From Bradyrhizobium sp. SRL28 (GTDB taxonomy: Bacteria > Pseudomonadota > Alphaproteobacteria > Rhizobiales > Xanthobacteraceae), in contig NZ_JAHEAG010000017.1 in NCBI RefSeq assembly GCF_018596315.1, positions 62,001-126,000 of the forward strand: a stretch of 64,000 nucleotides of DNA, read 5' to 3'. Below the pieces are notes generated by a model. The model was not told the origin of the DNA. It did no database searches and saw nothing but the letters and a program-made list of their open reading frames with translations. Both the position numbers and the translations under genes were made by a program. Below, in pieces: positions 51,612-60,311 of this stretch (within the stretch, counting starts at the first letter, position 1; each line of letters starts with the position of its first letter).

Positions 51612-51700
51612 TGCGTAGGCAAAGGCGCAACGCGCCGTGCCCACCATCCAACACGCCGCTCGTGAATGGTGGGCACGCTTCGCTTTGCCCACCCTACGGC
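51612..51700. repeat. GTAGGCAAAGG palindromic repeat (left end shortened)
   Basis: It starts TGCGTAGGCAAAGGCGCAAC, lacking the GGTGG of other copies, and ends GCTTTGCCCACCCTACGG. Confidence 0.78.
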
Positions 51701-52483
51701 GCCTCGTGTCCGCTGCGCGCAAAAACGAATTTCACCAGCCATTTCAACGTGATTTGGGTCGTCCAGATTGCGCATCGAAAATATTCCGCTTCTCATTTCC
51801 CCCAAATCAGCTCCATGTTTGCGCCATCCCGCCTCATGAAGAGGGGCGTACGCGTCGTCACGATACGTGGAGTGCGGGGAGCGGTGGACGCGATGGCGTT
51901 GCGCGCGCGAGGCATTGCAGGGCGGCCTTAAGCATTGTCTTGGGGCTGTGAGCGATTGATCCGCGCAAGACGAGCGGCGCAGTTCGCGTACGGCAAAAGC
52001 GTGTGGTTCTGGCACCCGTGGCTGGTGTCAAGCTGACGGAGGCTGAACGAATCCAACCGGGTTCGTTGGGCCGTCAATCTGGCAGCGACGGAGGCAAGAG
52101 GAATTCGTCTCCGGGGAGAGCGCGCCATAAGCCGTCAAACCATTGCGCAGGGAAGGCCGGATGCTCTCCGCTGGACCTGTATGCTCGTGTGCGCACTTCT
52201 TTGTGCACATTGCACACGAGACCGCGGGTGCAGCGCGCACCCGGTCTTCCCTGCGCCCTCTCATCATGGAGGGGGCAAGCGAGCGGGTACAACTCGGGCG
52301 CGTCGCGCCGCGAGAACGCGTAGGTATATCCGCATCTCAGACCTGATACGATTTCCGCTGATAATCATCCCGAGTTGAGTCTGGTCGCTACCTGTCTCGC
52401 CCTGCGGAATATCTCGGCGCTTGCCAAGGCAGCCCTGACAGGCCAGAAAAAACCTGGAAGAAGAAACGCCAACGGAGAACGAT
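51701..52483. other. Long non-coding stretch with a palindromic element
   Basis: About 780 bp without a convincing gene. Open frames in it lack ribosome-binding sites and conserved motifs. The composition and short Arg-rich frames resemble non-coding dispersed sequences common in Bradyrhizobium. The only clear structure is the nested inverted repeat at 52145-52256. Confidence 0.5.
52145..52256. repeat. Nested inverted repeat (112 bp)
   Basis: The outer arms GCGCAGGGAAGGCCGG (52145) and CCGGTCTTCCCTGCGC (52241) pair with one mismatch. Inner arms CTCGTGTGC (52184) and GCACACGAG (52212) pair perfectly. It could be a MITE-like element or a structured RNA. Confidence 0.75.
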
Positions 52484-53632
52484 TTGACCATCAAGGGCAA
52501 AGCCTACATTGCCGGGATCTACGAGCATCCCACCCGGCACGCACCCGACAAATCAACCGCGCAGTTGCACGCCGAGGTCGCCAAGGGGGCGATCGAAGAT
52601 GCCGGGCTCACCAAAGCCGACATCGACGGCTATTTCTGCGCCGGCGACGCCCCCGGCGGCCTTTGGCCGATGGTCGATTATCTCGGATTGAAGGTGCGTC
52701 ACGTCGATTCCACCGAGACCGGCGGCTGTTCCTATTTGATTCATCTCGGCCACGCGGCAGAGGCGATTGCGGCCGGCAAATGCTCGATCGCATTGGTCAC
52801 GCTCGCGGGCAAGCCGCGCACCGGGGTGATGCCGCCGCGCGCGGCCGGCGCGGAAGCCGATTTCGAGACGGCTTACGGGGCCACCACCCACAATGCCTAC
52901 GGCATGTGTGCCATGCGCCATATGCACGACTACGGGACCACCAGCGAGCAGCTCGCCTGGATCAAGGTCGCAGCCTCCCATCACGCCCAGTACAACCCGC
53001 ACGCGATGCTGAAGGATGTCGTCACCGTCGAGGACGTCATCAACTCGCCGATGATCTCGGACCCGCTGCACCGCATGGATTGCTGCGTCGTCACCGATGG
53101 CGGCGGCGCGATGATCGTGACCACGCCGGAGATCGCGAAAAGCCTGAAGAAGCCGCTGGTACGGCTGATCGGCCATGGCGAGGCGATGAAGGGCCCGCGC
53201 GGCGGCAAGGATCTCGATCTCACTTATTCCGCCGGCGTCTGGTCCGGCCCGCGCGCCTTCGAGGAAGCGGGCATCACGCCGAAGGACATCAAATACGCTT
53301 CGATCTATGACAGCTTCACCATCACGGTGTTGATGCAGCTCGAAGACCTCGGCTTCTGCAAGAAAGGCGAGGGCGGCAAGTTCGTCTCCGACGGCAATCT
53401 CATTTCCGGCGTCGGCAAGTTGCCGTTCAACACCGATGGCGGCGGCCTCTGCAGCAACCACCCGGTCAACCGCGGCGGCATGACGAAAATCCTCGAGGCG
53501 GTCCGCCAGTTGCGCGGCGAAGCGCATCCGAAGGTGCAGGTGCCGAATTGCGACCTCGCGATCGCCCACGGCACCGGCGGACTTCTCGGCGTGCGTCACG
53601 CCGCCTCAACCTGCATTCTGGAGCGCGTGTGA
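52484..53632 (+). CDS. Thiolase-family (SCP-x/Ltp2-like) protein
   Basis: A 382-residue thiolase-fold protein of the non-decarboxylating SCP-x type, acting on CoA thioesters. The nucleophile Cys is in ETGGCSYLIHLGHA, with CSNHPVNRGGMTK and LAIAHGTGG forming the rest of the active site. It starts at a TTG (52484) with GGAGA at good spacing. Its stop overlaps the ATG of the OB-fold gene by one base (TGATG), typical of obligate partners such as Ltp2-ChsH2, where the pair acts as an aldolase or thiolase. Confidence 0.87.
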   Translation: MTIKGKAYIAGIYEHPTRHAPDKSTAQLHAEVAKGAIEDAGLTKADIDGYFCAGDAPGGLWPMVDYLGLKVRHVDSTETGGCSYLIHLGHAAEAIAAGKCSIALVTLAGKPRTGVMPPRAAGAEADFETAYGATTHNAYGMCAMRHMHDYGTTSEQLAWIKVAASHHAQYNPHAMLKDVVTVEDVINSPMISDPLHRMDCCVVTDGGGAMIVTTPEIAKSLKKPLVRLIGHGEAMKGPRGGKDLDLTYSAGVWSGPRAFEEAGITPKDIKYASIYDSFTITVLMQLEDLGFCKKGEGGKFVSDGNLISGVGKLPFNTDGGGLCSNHPVNRGGMTKILEAVRQLRGEAHPKVQVPNCDLAIAHGTGGLLGVRHAASTCILERV

Positions 53633-54021
53633 TGGCTGAAGCGAAAAAATATCCGGCGCCGGTGACCAATCCCGAGACCGCGCAGTTCTGGGAAGCGGCC
53701 AAGGCCGGCAAGTTCCTGATCAAGCGCTGCACCGCCTGCGGCGAGCCGCATTACTTCCCGCGCTCGATCTGCCCGTTCTGCTTCTCCGACAAGACGGAGT
53801 GGGAAGAAGCTTCCGGCGAGGCCACGATCTACACCTACAGCCTGATGCGGAAATCACCGACCGGGCCGTACGCCATCGCCTATGTGACGCTGAAGGAAGG
53901 CCCGTCGCTGCAGACCAACATCGTCGATTGCGATCTAACGAGCCTGAAGATCGGCCAGAAGGTGAAGGTGGTGTTCAAGCCAACCGATGGCGCCCCACTG
54001 CCGTTCTTCACGGCGGCCTGA
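53632..54021 (+). CDS. Zn-ribbon/OB-fold (DUF35) partner of the thiolase
   Basis: A 129-residue protein: the N-terminal rubredoxin-like Zn ribbon (RCTACGEPHYFPRSICPFC) and the OB-fold (ATIYTYSLMRKSPTGPYAIA). Such proteins bind thiolase-like subunits and CoA. Its ATG overlaps the thiolase stop, which marks the pair. Confidence 0.9.
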   Translation: MAEAKKYPAPVTNPETAQFWEAAKAGKFLIKRCTACGEPHYFPRSICPFCFSDKTEWEEASGEATIYTYSLMRKSPTGPYAIAYVTLKEGPSLQTNIVDCDLTSLKIGQKVKVVFKPTDGAPLPFFTAA

Positions 54022-54055
54022 CGAAATTGCCCACACTGCGCGCCAAACAACAAGT

Positions 54056-54162
54056 CGTCATCCCCGCGAAGGCGGGGATCCAGTAAACGCCGGTGATTAC
54101 TGGACCCCCGCCGGAGCCTGTCATCCGGCCGGCCAGAGGCCGGACCGGGTGGCGGGGGTGAC
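54056..54162. repeat. GTCATCCCCGCG...GGGGGTGAC dispersed repeat
   Basis: A 107-bp element between the OB-fold and MaoC genes, beginning CGTCATCCCCGCGAAGGCGG and ending GGCGGGGGTGACG, with internal GGCCGG palindromes. It is unrelated to the GTAGGG family. Confidence 0.75.
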
Positions 54163-54213
54163 GAAAGAAAGCGTTGCAACGGCACAAGAAAGATTCGGGA
54201 GAGGACGACCGCG

Positions 54214-55074
54214 ATGCCGATCAATTACGAACAGATCATGGCCCTGAAAAATCTCGGCCAGAAATACGCCTACACCGATCGCGAGGTGATGCTCTACGCC
54301 TACGGTATCGGCATGGGCGCCGATCCGATGGACGAGAGCGAACTCGCTTACGTCAACGAAGGCACCTTCACCCCGCGGCCCCTCAAGGTCGTGCCGACCT
54401 TCGCCTCGGTGGCAGCCTGGGGCTCAGGGCCCGGCGAAATGAATCTCAACCGCGTGATGGTGGTCGACGGCGAGCGCGACATCACCTTCCACAAGCCACT
54501 GCCGAGCGCGGCCAAGATCACCGCCGACTCGACCGTGCTTGACGTCTTCGACAAGGGCAAGGACAAGGGCGCCGTCATCCGCCACCAGACCGTGCTGAAG
54601 GACGAGAGCGGCGAGAAGCTCGCCACGCTGGTCGCTTCGCGCTTTGCCCGCGGCGATGGCGGCTTTGGCGGACCGTCCGAAGGCCAGCCCGAACCGCACA
54701 AGGTGCCGAGCCGCGCGCCTGACAAGATCGTCGACATCACGACGCGGCCGGACCAGGCGCTGGTCTACCGTCTCTGCGGCGACCGCAATCCGCTGCACAG
54801 CGATCCCGAGTTTGCGAAGAAGGCCGGTTTCCCGAAACCGATCCTGCACGGCATGTGCACCTACGGCATCACCTGCCGCGGTGTGCTGCAGACCTATGCC
54901 GACTACGATCCGTCCGCCTTCAAACAGCACATCGCGCGATTCTCGTCGCCGGTCTTCCCCGGCGAAACCGTGACGATGGAATTGTGGAAGGACGGCAACG
55001 TCGTCTCGTTCGAAGCCAAGGTAAAATCGCGTGGCGTCACGGTGATCAAGAGCGGCAAGACGGTGCTTGCATAA
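54214..55074 (+). CDS. MaoC-type 2-enoyl-CoA hydratase
   Basis: A 286-residue double-hotdog hydratase 2. The C-terminal hotdog has the catalytic motif YRLCGDRNPLHSDPEFAKK followed by GFPKPILHG, with the active Asp and His. The N-terminal hotdog (YTDREVMLYAYGIGMGADP) is the substrate-binding half. It hydrates 2-enoyl-CoA to (R)-3-hydroxyacyl-CoA, as in the eukaryotic MFE-2 pathway; the SDR encoded next would oxidise that product. Confidence 0.9.
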   Translation: MPINYEQIMALKNLGQKYAYTDREVMLYAYGIGMGADPMDESELAYVNEGTFTPRPLKVVPTFASVAAWGSGPGEMNLNRVMVVDGERDITFHKPLPSAAKITADSTVLDVFDKGKDKGAVIRHQTVLKDESGEKLATLVASRFARGDGGFGGPSEGQPEPHKVPSRAPDKIVDITTRPDQALVYRLCGDRNPLHSDPEFAKKAGFPKPILHGMCTYGITCRGVLQTYADYDPSAFKQHIARFSSPVFPGETVTMELWKDGNVVSFEAKVKSRGVTVIKSGKTVLA

Positions 55075-55078
55075 CTCT

Positions 55079-55198
55079 CGTGCCCCGGACGCAGTGCAAC
55101 ACGCAGTGTTGCGCTGCTGAGCCGGGGCCCATGACGGAGCCGATATAGGTCCCGGCTCTGCGAAGCAGCGTTTCACGCTGCATCGCGTCCGGGACACG
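55079..55198. repeat. TGCCCCGGACGC...GCGTCCGGGACACG inverted repeat
   Basis: A roughly 120-bp element with inverted ends CGTGCCCCGGACGC and GCGTCCGGGACACG and an inner GCAACACGCAGTGTTGC palindrome. It is a third repeat type, filling the gap between the hydratase and SDR genes. Confidence 0.78.
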
Positions 55199-55221
55199 AA
55201 ACCGAAAGGGAGAAAAACACA

Positions 55222-56103
55222 ATGGGACTGCTCGACGGCAAGGTTGCCATCATCACCGGTGCAGGCGGCGGGCTCGGTGAGGCCTACGCAAAGCTGTTCG
55301 CGCGCGAGGGTGCGGCGGTCGTGGTCAACGACCTCGGTGGTCCCCGCGACGGTTCCGGCGCCGACGTGTCGATGGCGCAGAAGGTGGTCAATGCGATCAA
55401 GGAGGAGGGCGGCCGGGCGGTCGCCAACGGTTCCGACATTTCGACCATCGCAGGCGGACAATCTGTGTTCGACGACGCCATCAAGAATTTCGGCCGCGCC
55501 GATATTCTGGTCAACAACGCCGGCATCCTGCTCGACGAGACTTTTGCCAAGGCGAAAGAGGCCAACTGGGACAGGGTGATTAAGGTGCATCTCAAGGGTA
55601 CCTTCTGCTGCACCCAGCCGGTGTTCAAATGGATGCGCGAAAACGGCGGCGGCGTCATCGTCAACACGTCCTCGACCTCGGGCCTGATCGGCAATTTCGG
55701 CCAGACCAATTATGGCGCCGCCAAGGGCGGTATCTGGGGACTGTCGAACGTGCTGGCGATCGAGGGCCGCAAATACAACATCCGGATCTGGACGCTGGCC
55801 CCGGGCGCACTGACCCGCATGACCGCAGACCTGCCGCGCTATAAGGAGAACCCCGGCGCGGCGCTGGGCCCGGACGGCATCGCGCCGGCCGTGCTATACA
55901 TGGTCAGCGACTTGTCGGGCGACCAGACCGGCAAGGTGCTCGGCGTCTCCGGCCCGCGCGGCGTGCGGGAGATGCGGATGATGGAAATGGAAGGCTGGAC
56001 GCCGCCGTTTACGGGGTGGAAGGCTGAGGATATCGTAACCCACGCCGAGGAAATCTTCTTCTCCGAGGAGGATATCAAGAAGTCGGCGCGCCGATTCAAG
56101 TAA
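55222..56103 (+). CDS. SDR (R)-3-hydroxyacyl-CoA dehydrogenase-like
   Basis: A 293-residue short-chain dehydrogenase: nucleotide-binding TGAGGGLGEAYAKLF, VNDLGGPRDGSGAD, NNAG in DILVNNAGIL, the catalytic Ser in NTSSTSG and YGAAK (Y-x-x-x-K). The N-terminal pattern and the extra C-terminal 40 residues match the dehydrogenase part of peroxisomal-type multifunctional enzyme 2. With the MaoC hydratase and thiolase it would complete one beta-oxidation turn. GGGAG precedes the ATG. Confidence 0.9.
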   Translation: MGLLDGKVAIITGAGGGLGEAYAKLFAREGAAVVVNDLGGPRDGSGADVSMAQKVVNAIKEEGGRAVANGSDISTIAGGQSVFDDAIKNFGRADILVNNAGILLDETFAKAKEANWDRVIKVHLKGTFCCTQPVFKWMRENGGGVIVNTSSTSGLIGNFGQTNYGAAKGGIWGLSNVLAIEGRKYNIRIWTLAPGALTRMTADLPRYKENPGAALGPDGIAPAVLYMVSDLSGDQTGKVLGVSGPRGVREMRMMEMEGWTPPFTGWKAEDIVTHAEEIFFSEEDIKKSARRFK

Positions 56104-56104
56104 A

Positions 56105-56206
56105 TGTCGTTCCGGGGTGGTCCGAAGGACCAGACCGCAGATGCGCAATTGCGCATCGGGAATCTCGAGATTCCGGGTTCGATGCTCTGCATCGCCCCGG
56201 AATGAC
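56105..56206. repeat. GTCGTTCCGGGG...CCCCGGAATGAC inverted repeat
   Basis: A 102-bp element with complementary ends TTCCGGGGTGG / CATCGCCCCGGAA and inner pairs GATGCGCAATTGCGCATC and AATCTCGAGATT. It is a fourth repeat type, between the SDR and DapA-like genes. Confidence 0.78.
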
Positions 56207-56225
56207 CCAAGAGGATAGACGCCAA

Positions 56226-57182
56226 ATGACCAAACTCACCGCCCAGGCCGCCGGCACTTTTGCGATCGCACCGACGCCGTTCCACGACGACGGCCGCATC
56301 GACGAGAAATCGATCGACCGGCTGACCGACTTCTACGCCGAAGTCGGCTGCGACGGCGTCACGGTGCTCGGCATTCTGGGCGAGGCGCCGAAGCTCGACG
56401 CTGCCGAGGCCGAGCAGGTGGCGGTTCGCTTCGTCAAGCGCGCCAAGAACATGCAGATCATCGTCGGCGTCTCGGCGCCGGGATTTGCCAGCATGCGCTC
56501 GCTGGCGAAGGCGTCGATGGATGCGGGAGCAGCCGGCGTGATGATCGCGCCGCCGCCGCACCTGCGTACCGACGACCAGATCACGGGCTATTTCAAGCAG
56601 GCGCAGGAAGCGATCGGCGACGACATTCCCTGGGTGCTGCAGGATTATCCGCTGACACTCAACGTCATCTTCACGCCGGCCGTGATCCGCAAGATCGTGA
56701 TGGACTCGCCGTCCTGCGTGATGCTCAAGCACGAGGACTGGCCGGGCCTGGAAAAGATCACAACGCTACGCGGCTATCAGAAAGACGGCTCGCTGCGGCC
56801 GCTCTCCATTCTGGTCGGCAATGGCGGGCTGTTCCTCGATTTCGAAATGGAGCGCGGCGCCGACGGCGCCATGACCGGCTATGCCTTCCCGGAACTGTTG
56901 ATCGACGTCGTCAAACTGTCGAAGGCCGGCAAGCGCGACGCCGCGCACGACCTGTTCGACGCGCATCTGCCGCTGATCCGCTACGAGCAGCAGCCCGGCG
57001 CCGGCCTGTCGGTGCGCAAATACGTGCTGCAGAAGCGCGGCATCATTTCGTCCAGCGCGCAGCGCAAGCCCGGCGCGACCATCACGGCGACCGCAAAGGC
57101 CGAAGTCGAGTATCTGTTGTCGCGGGTCGCGCGCGTCGACCGCCGCGCCAATTTGCAACCGCAATCCAGCGCGGCGGGCTAG
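56226..57182 (+). CDS. DapA-family (dihydrodipicolinate synthase-like) aldolase
   Basis: A 318-residue TIM-barrel Schiff-base aldolase of the DHDPS/N-acetylneuraminate lyase family: GTFAIAPTPFHDDGRIDEKS at the start, GVTVLGILGEAPKLDAAE, and the Schiff-base Lys in SCVMLKHEDW. Since it sits in a CoA-thioester operon, it is more likely a catabolic or pyruvate-cleaving aldolase than lysine-biosynthetic DapA. The ATG at 56226 follows GAGGA; the Nudix gene starts 4 bp after the stop. Confidence 0.86.
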   Translation: MTKLTAQAAGTFAIAPTPFHDDGRIDEKSIDRLTDFYAEVGCDGVTVLGILGEAPKLDAAEAEQVAVRFVKRAKNMQIIVGVSAPGFASMRSLAKASMDAGAAGVMIAPPPHLRTDDQITGYFKQAQEAIGDDIPWVLQDYPLTLNVIFTPAVIRKIVMDSPSCVMLKHEDWPGLEKITTLRGYQKDGSLRPLSILVGNGGLFLDFEMERGADGAMTGYAFPELLIDVVKLSKAGKRDAAHDLFDAHLPLIRYEQQPGAGLSVRKYVLQKRGIISSSAQRKPGATITATAKAEVEYLLSRVARVDRRANLQPQSSAAG

Positions 57183-57186
57183 TCCA

Positions 57187-57987
57187 ATGGCCGAAGCCGT
57201 CGCCCCGCGTCCCGCATCCACCATCCTGCTGCTGCGCGACAGCGCTGACGCCAAGGAGATCGAGGTCTTCATGATGGTCCGCCATTATGAGATCGACTTC
57301 AATTCCGGTGCGCTGGTGTTTCCCGGCGGCAGTGTCGACAAGGGCGACAAGGAAATCATCGCGACACCGGAACTGTATTCGGGCGGCGAGGGGCTCGACG
57401 AGGCCACGCTGAGCTTCCGCATCGCTGCGATCCGGGAAACCTTTGAGGAAAGCGGTATCCTGCTGGCGCGGCCGAAGGGGTCGAAAACGCTGGTCGATGC
57501 CAAACGCGCCGGCGAGATCGAAGCGGCGCATCGCGCCGATCTCTGCGACGGCAAGATCAGCTTCCTCAAAGTGCTGACCGACAACGGCATGGTGCTGGCG
57601 CTCGACGAACTCGTGCCCTATGCGCACTGGATCACGCCGGAGGGCATGCCCAAGCGGTTCGACACCTGGTTCTTCCTCGCCGCCGCGCCGCCCGAACAGG
57701 TCGGCGCCCATGACGGCAAGGAATCCACCGATTCGATCTGGGTGTCGCCGCGCGAGGCGCTGGAGGGCGGCGAGAGCGGTCGCTTCAAGCTGCCGTTCCC
57801 CACCACGCGCAATCTGATCAAGCTCGGCAAGCAGGCGAGCGTGCAGGCGGCGATGGATGACAGCCGTGGCAAGCCCGTCGTCACCGTGACGCCGGTCATG
57901 ACCAAGACCAACAACGGCCGCCAACTCCGCATCCCGCTTGAGGCGGGCTACGACGGCGACGTATTCGAGGTCGGCTCGGTCGGCTGA
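57187..57987 (+). CDS. Nudix hydrolase (large, NUDT7/19-like)
   Basis: A 266-residue Nudix protein. The Nudix box is spread by an insertion: VFPGGSVDKGD, then about 30 residues, then AAIRETFEESGILL with the metal-binding Glu residues. This layout is that of the NUDT7/NUDT19-type CoA diphosphatases, which fits an operon of CoA-thioester enzymes. It starts 4 bp after the DapA-like stop. Confidence 0.85.
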   Translation: MAEAVAPRPASTILLLRDSADAKEIEVFMMVRHYEIDFNSGALVFPGGSVDKGDKEIIATPELYSGGEGLDEATLSFRIAAIRETFEESGILLARPKGSKTLVDAKRAGEIEAAHRADLCDGKISFLKVLTDNGMVLALDELVPYAHWITPEGMPKRFDTWFFLAAAPPEQVGAHDGKESTDSIWVSPREALEGGESGRFKLPFPTTRNLIKLGKQASVQAAMDDSRGKPVVTVTPVMTKTNNGRQLRIPLEAGYDGDVFEVGSVG

Positions 57988-58105
57988 CGCGTCCGACGCG
58001 GGCCGCGGCGAAAGCTGCGCTCACACTTCGGCGTATAACGAAGTATCGAAGGGCGTCCGGCTGTAATGTCCGTCCCGGAATTCATCGAGACCGGGAAACA
58101 CGGAC

Positions 58106-59029
58106 ATGGGCGAAAGCCATCCTCAGCGCGCCAGCATGGCGACCGAACTGGCGCTGCTGCTCGCGCTCGCGACGCTCTGGGGCGCGTCCTACACCTTCAT
58201 CCGGATCGGGGTCGCGACCATCCCACCGATCACCTTGATCGCGTGCCGCACCCTGATTGCCGGATTGCTGCTGCTGGCCATCATGCGCTGGCGCGGCGTG
58301 AGAATGCCCGTGGATGCCACGACCTGGCGACGCTTCCTGTTCCAGGCCTGCCTCAACAGCGTCATTCCGTGGATCATGGTCGCCTGGGGCGCGCAGGCGC
58401 TGGATGCGGGGGTGGCAACCATCCTCAACTCCACGGCGCCGATATTCACGTTTTTCCTGACGCTCGCCATCACGCGCCACGAGGCCGTGACGTCACGGAA
58501 GTTGCTCGGCGTCCTCGCCGGGATGGCCGGCATCTGCCTGATCGTCGGGGTGCAGGCTCTGTCCGGCTTCGGCGAGCAACTGACGGCCCAGATCGCGATG
58601 GTGCTTGCCGCCATCTGCTACGCGGGCGCCGCCATCCTCGGCCGGGGATTCAGGGATCTCGATCCGATGGTGCCCGCGGCGGGATCGCTGCTGTGCGGCG
58701 CGGCGCTCCTGATTCCCGTGAGCCTGGTACTGGAGCGGCCGTGGACACTGCAGCCGTCGACCGGTTCGATGCTGGCGCTGCTCGCGCTCGCGGTGTTCTC
58801 CACCGCACTCGCCTTCGTGATCTATTTTCGCCTGATCCGGACCCTGGGATCGGTCGGCACCACGGCGCAGGCCTATTTGCGCGTGCCGATCGGCGTCGCG
58901 GTGGGCGTGGTTTTCCTCGGAGAGCAGTTGAGTTCGACCGCCTGGATCGGGCTCGCCTGTGTTGTGGTCGGTGTCGCCGCGATGACGATTCCGGCGCGAA
59001 AGGCGAGCCCGATCGGGGAGGCTGCCTGA
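58106..59029 (+). CDS. EamA-family DMT exporter
   Basis: A 307-residue protein with ten hydrophobic segments in two EamA repeats (LATLWGASYTFIRIGVATIP and ICYAGAAILGRGF onward). It belongs to the drug/metabolite transporter superfamily (RhaT/EamA), which exports metabolites or amino acids. It stands alone and converges on the NTF2-like gene with a 7-bp gap. Confidence 0.88.
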   Translation: MGESHPQRASMATELALLLALATLWGASYTFIRIGVATIPPITLIACRTLIAGLLLLAIMRWRGVRMPVDATTWRRFLFQACLNSVIPWIMVAWGAQALDAGVATILNSTAPIFTFFLTLAITRHEAVTSRKLLGVLAGMAGICLIVGVQALSGFGEQLTAQIAMVLAAICYAGAAILGRGFRDLDPMVPAAGSLLCGAALLIPVSLVLERPWTLQPSTGSMLALLALAVFSTALAFVIYFRLIRTLGSVGTTAQAYLRVPIGVAVGVVFLGEQLSSTAWIGLACVVVGVAAMTIPARKASPIGEAA

Positions 59030-59036
59030 ACGGGCT

Positions 59037-59459
59037 TCACGTAAGAAAGGCATCGACCAGCGTCTGATCCTGGTCGTAGACCCAGCATTCGGAAAGCAGT
59101 CCGTCGCGCACGGTGTATACCAGCAAGCGCTCGACCTCTGCCGTCCTGCCGTCGCGCTCGAAGCGCTCGCGGACCAGCAGCGCGCCGCGTTTGGGTCCGG
59201 CCATGACGTCGACGATCGCGAGCAGCCGGCGATTGGTGCGCCTTGTGACCTCGGCCAGGATGCCGAGCGCGGCGGCCTTGCCCCTGTGGTTGCCGGCCAG
59301 CGGGTTGCGGCCGAAGTAACGCAGCGTGAAGTCGTCATGATAGCAGGCGGCGAGCGCCGGACGGTCGCCGGCGAGCCAGGCGTTCGCGTAACGGCTGACG
59401 GCTAGTCGTGTGCGCTCAATCGCTGCTTGGTGCTCGATTTCAGACCGGTTATTTGCCAT
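59037..59459 (-). CDS. SnoaL-like polyketide-cyclase-fold protein
   Basis: A 140-residue NTF2/SnoaL-fold protein: AVSRYANAWLAGDRPALAACY at the start, DDFTLRYFGRNPLAGNHRGK, and a C-terminal VYTVRDGLLSECWVYDQDQT. Divergently oriented to the AraC regulator at 59535, with 75 bp between them, so it is a likely target of that regulator. A TTG at 59468 is the other possible start. Confidence 0.83.
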   Translation of the reverse strand: MANNRSEIEHQAAIERTRLAVSRYANAWLAGDRPALAACYHDDFTLRYFGRNPLAGNHRGKAAALGILAEVTRRTNRRLLAIVDVMAGPKRGALLVRERFERDGRTAEVERLLVYTVRDGLLSECWVYDQDQTLVDAFLT

Positions 59460-59534
59460 CGTTGTCAATCTCAGGGATCGTTGCCATCCCTGACGTTAGA
59501 TCCACCTGACAATCCGGGCTTTCAAGAACTGGCT

Positions 59535-60311
59535 ATGCACGCAATGGCGGCAGCGAAACTGATCGGATGGGGCGGCCGGGTGCTTTACCTGGGCCCGGCC
59601 TTCGGGCTGACGCCGCACCGGAATGCGACCGCCGTCCTTGCCGTCGGCCTCGATGCGCCGCTCGAGGTCGCCGACGATCCGGCGGATCGCGCGACGGATT
59701 ATCGTGCAGCCCGAAGCGTGCTGATCCTGCCGAACAGCCTGCACCATTTGCGCATCGAACGGGGCCGGATGGCGTTCCTCTATGTCGATCCGTTGGGGCG
59801 CGACCTCAAGGCGTTGCTCGCGCGGATGACGGACGCAACGCCGCGGGCCGCCTTCGACCTGAGAGAAGAGTCCGACGTGATCGAAATCATGACCGGCCTG
59901 GCCGAAAGCCGGATGGCGGCGCAGGATGGACGCGCGTCGCTCGGCGAACTGCTGGGTGTGGGGACGCGCGGGAAAACCAACGCGCGCATCGCCGCAGCAC
60001 TACAGCATATGCGGGACGAACCACAGCGGGCCCACCGGCTGACGACCCTGGCGACGCGCGCCGGCCTGTCGCCGTCCCGTTTCCTTCATCTGTTCAAGGC
60101 GGAGACGGGAGTGCCGCTGCGGCGCTACCGCATCTGGAACCGGATGGGCGCGGCGGTACGCGCCAGCGGCGAGGGCGCCTCCCTGACGGAAGCGGCCCAC
60201 GCCGCCGGCTTTGCCAGTTCGGCGCATTTTTCCAGCGCATTTCGCGACATGTTCGGCATGATGCCGTCGGACGTGGCGAGGGCGCTGAGGCCGGGGGCGG
60301 CCCAAGTGTGA
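59535..60311 (+). CDS. AraC-family transcriptional regulator
   Basis: The 258-residue protein has an N-terminal cupin-like sensing domain (LYLGPAFGLTPHRNATAVLA) and a C-terminal AraC DNA-binding domain with two helix-turn-helix motifs (LATRAGLSPSRFLHLFKAET and EAAHAAGFASSAHFSSAFRD). It probably responds to a small molecule and controls the divergent SnoaL-like gene. The ATG at 59535 is chosen because the longer frame would overlap the neighbour's start. Confidence 0.86.
   Translation: MHAMAAAKLIGWGGRVLYLGPAFGLTPHRNATAVLAVGLDAPLEVADDPADRATDYRAARSVLILPNSLHHLRIERGRMAFLYVDPLGRDLKALLARMTDATPRAAFDLREESDVIEIMTGLAESRMAAQDGRASLGELLGVGTRGKTNARIAAALQHMRDEPQRAHRLTTLATRAGLSPSRFLHLFKAETGVPLRRYRIWNRMGAAVRASGEGASLTEAAHAAGFASSAHFSSAFRDMFGMMPSDVARALRPGAAQV

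Noticed and set aside
15395..51700. Regularly recurring palindromes considered as a CRISPR array
   Set aside because: Copies are scattered over 36 kb between genes, have internal symmetry of about 90 bp and no regular spacers; no cas genes are present.
52553..53599. A 348-codon minus-strand open frame within the thiolase gene
   Set aside because: It is an antisense shadow of a conserved thiolase, with composition typical of such shadows.
56226..57182. Naming the DapA-family gene as the lysine-biosynthesis dapA
   Set aside because: Its setting among CoA-thioester genes and its sequence outside the core motifs fit catabolic family members better.
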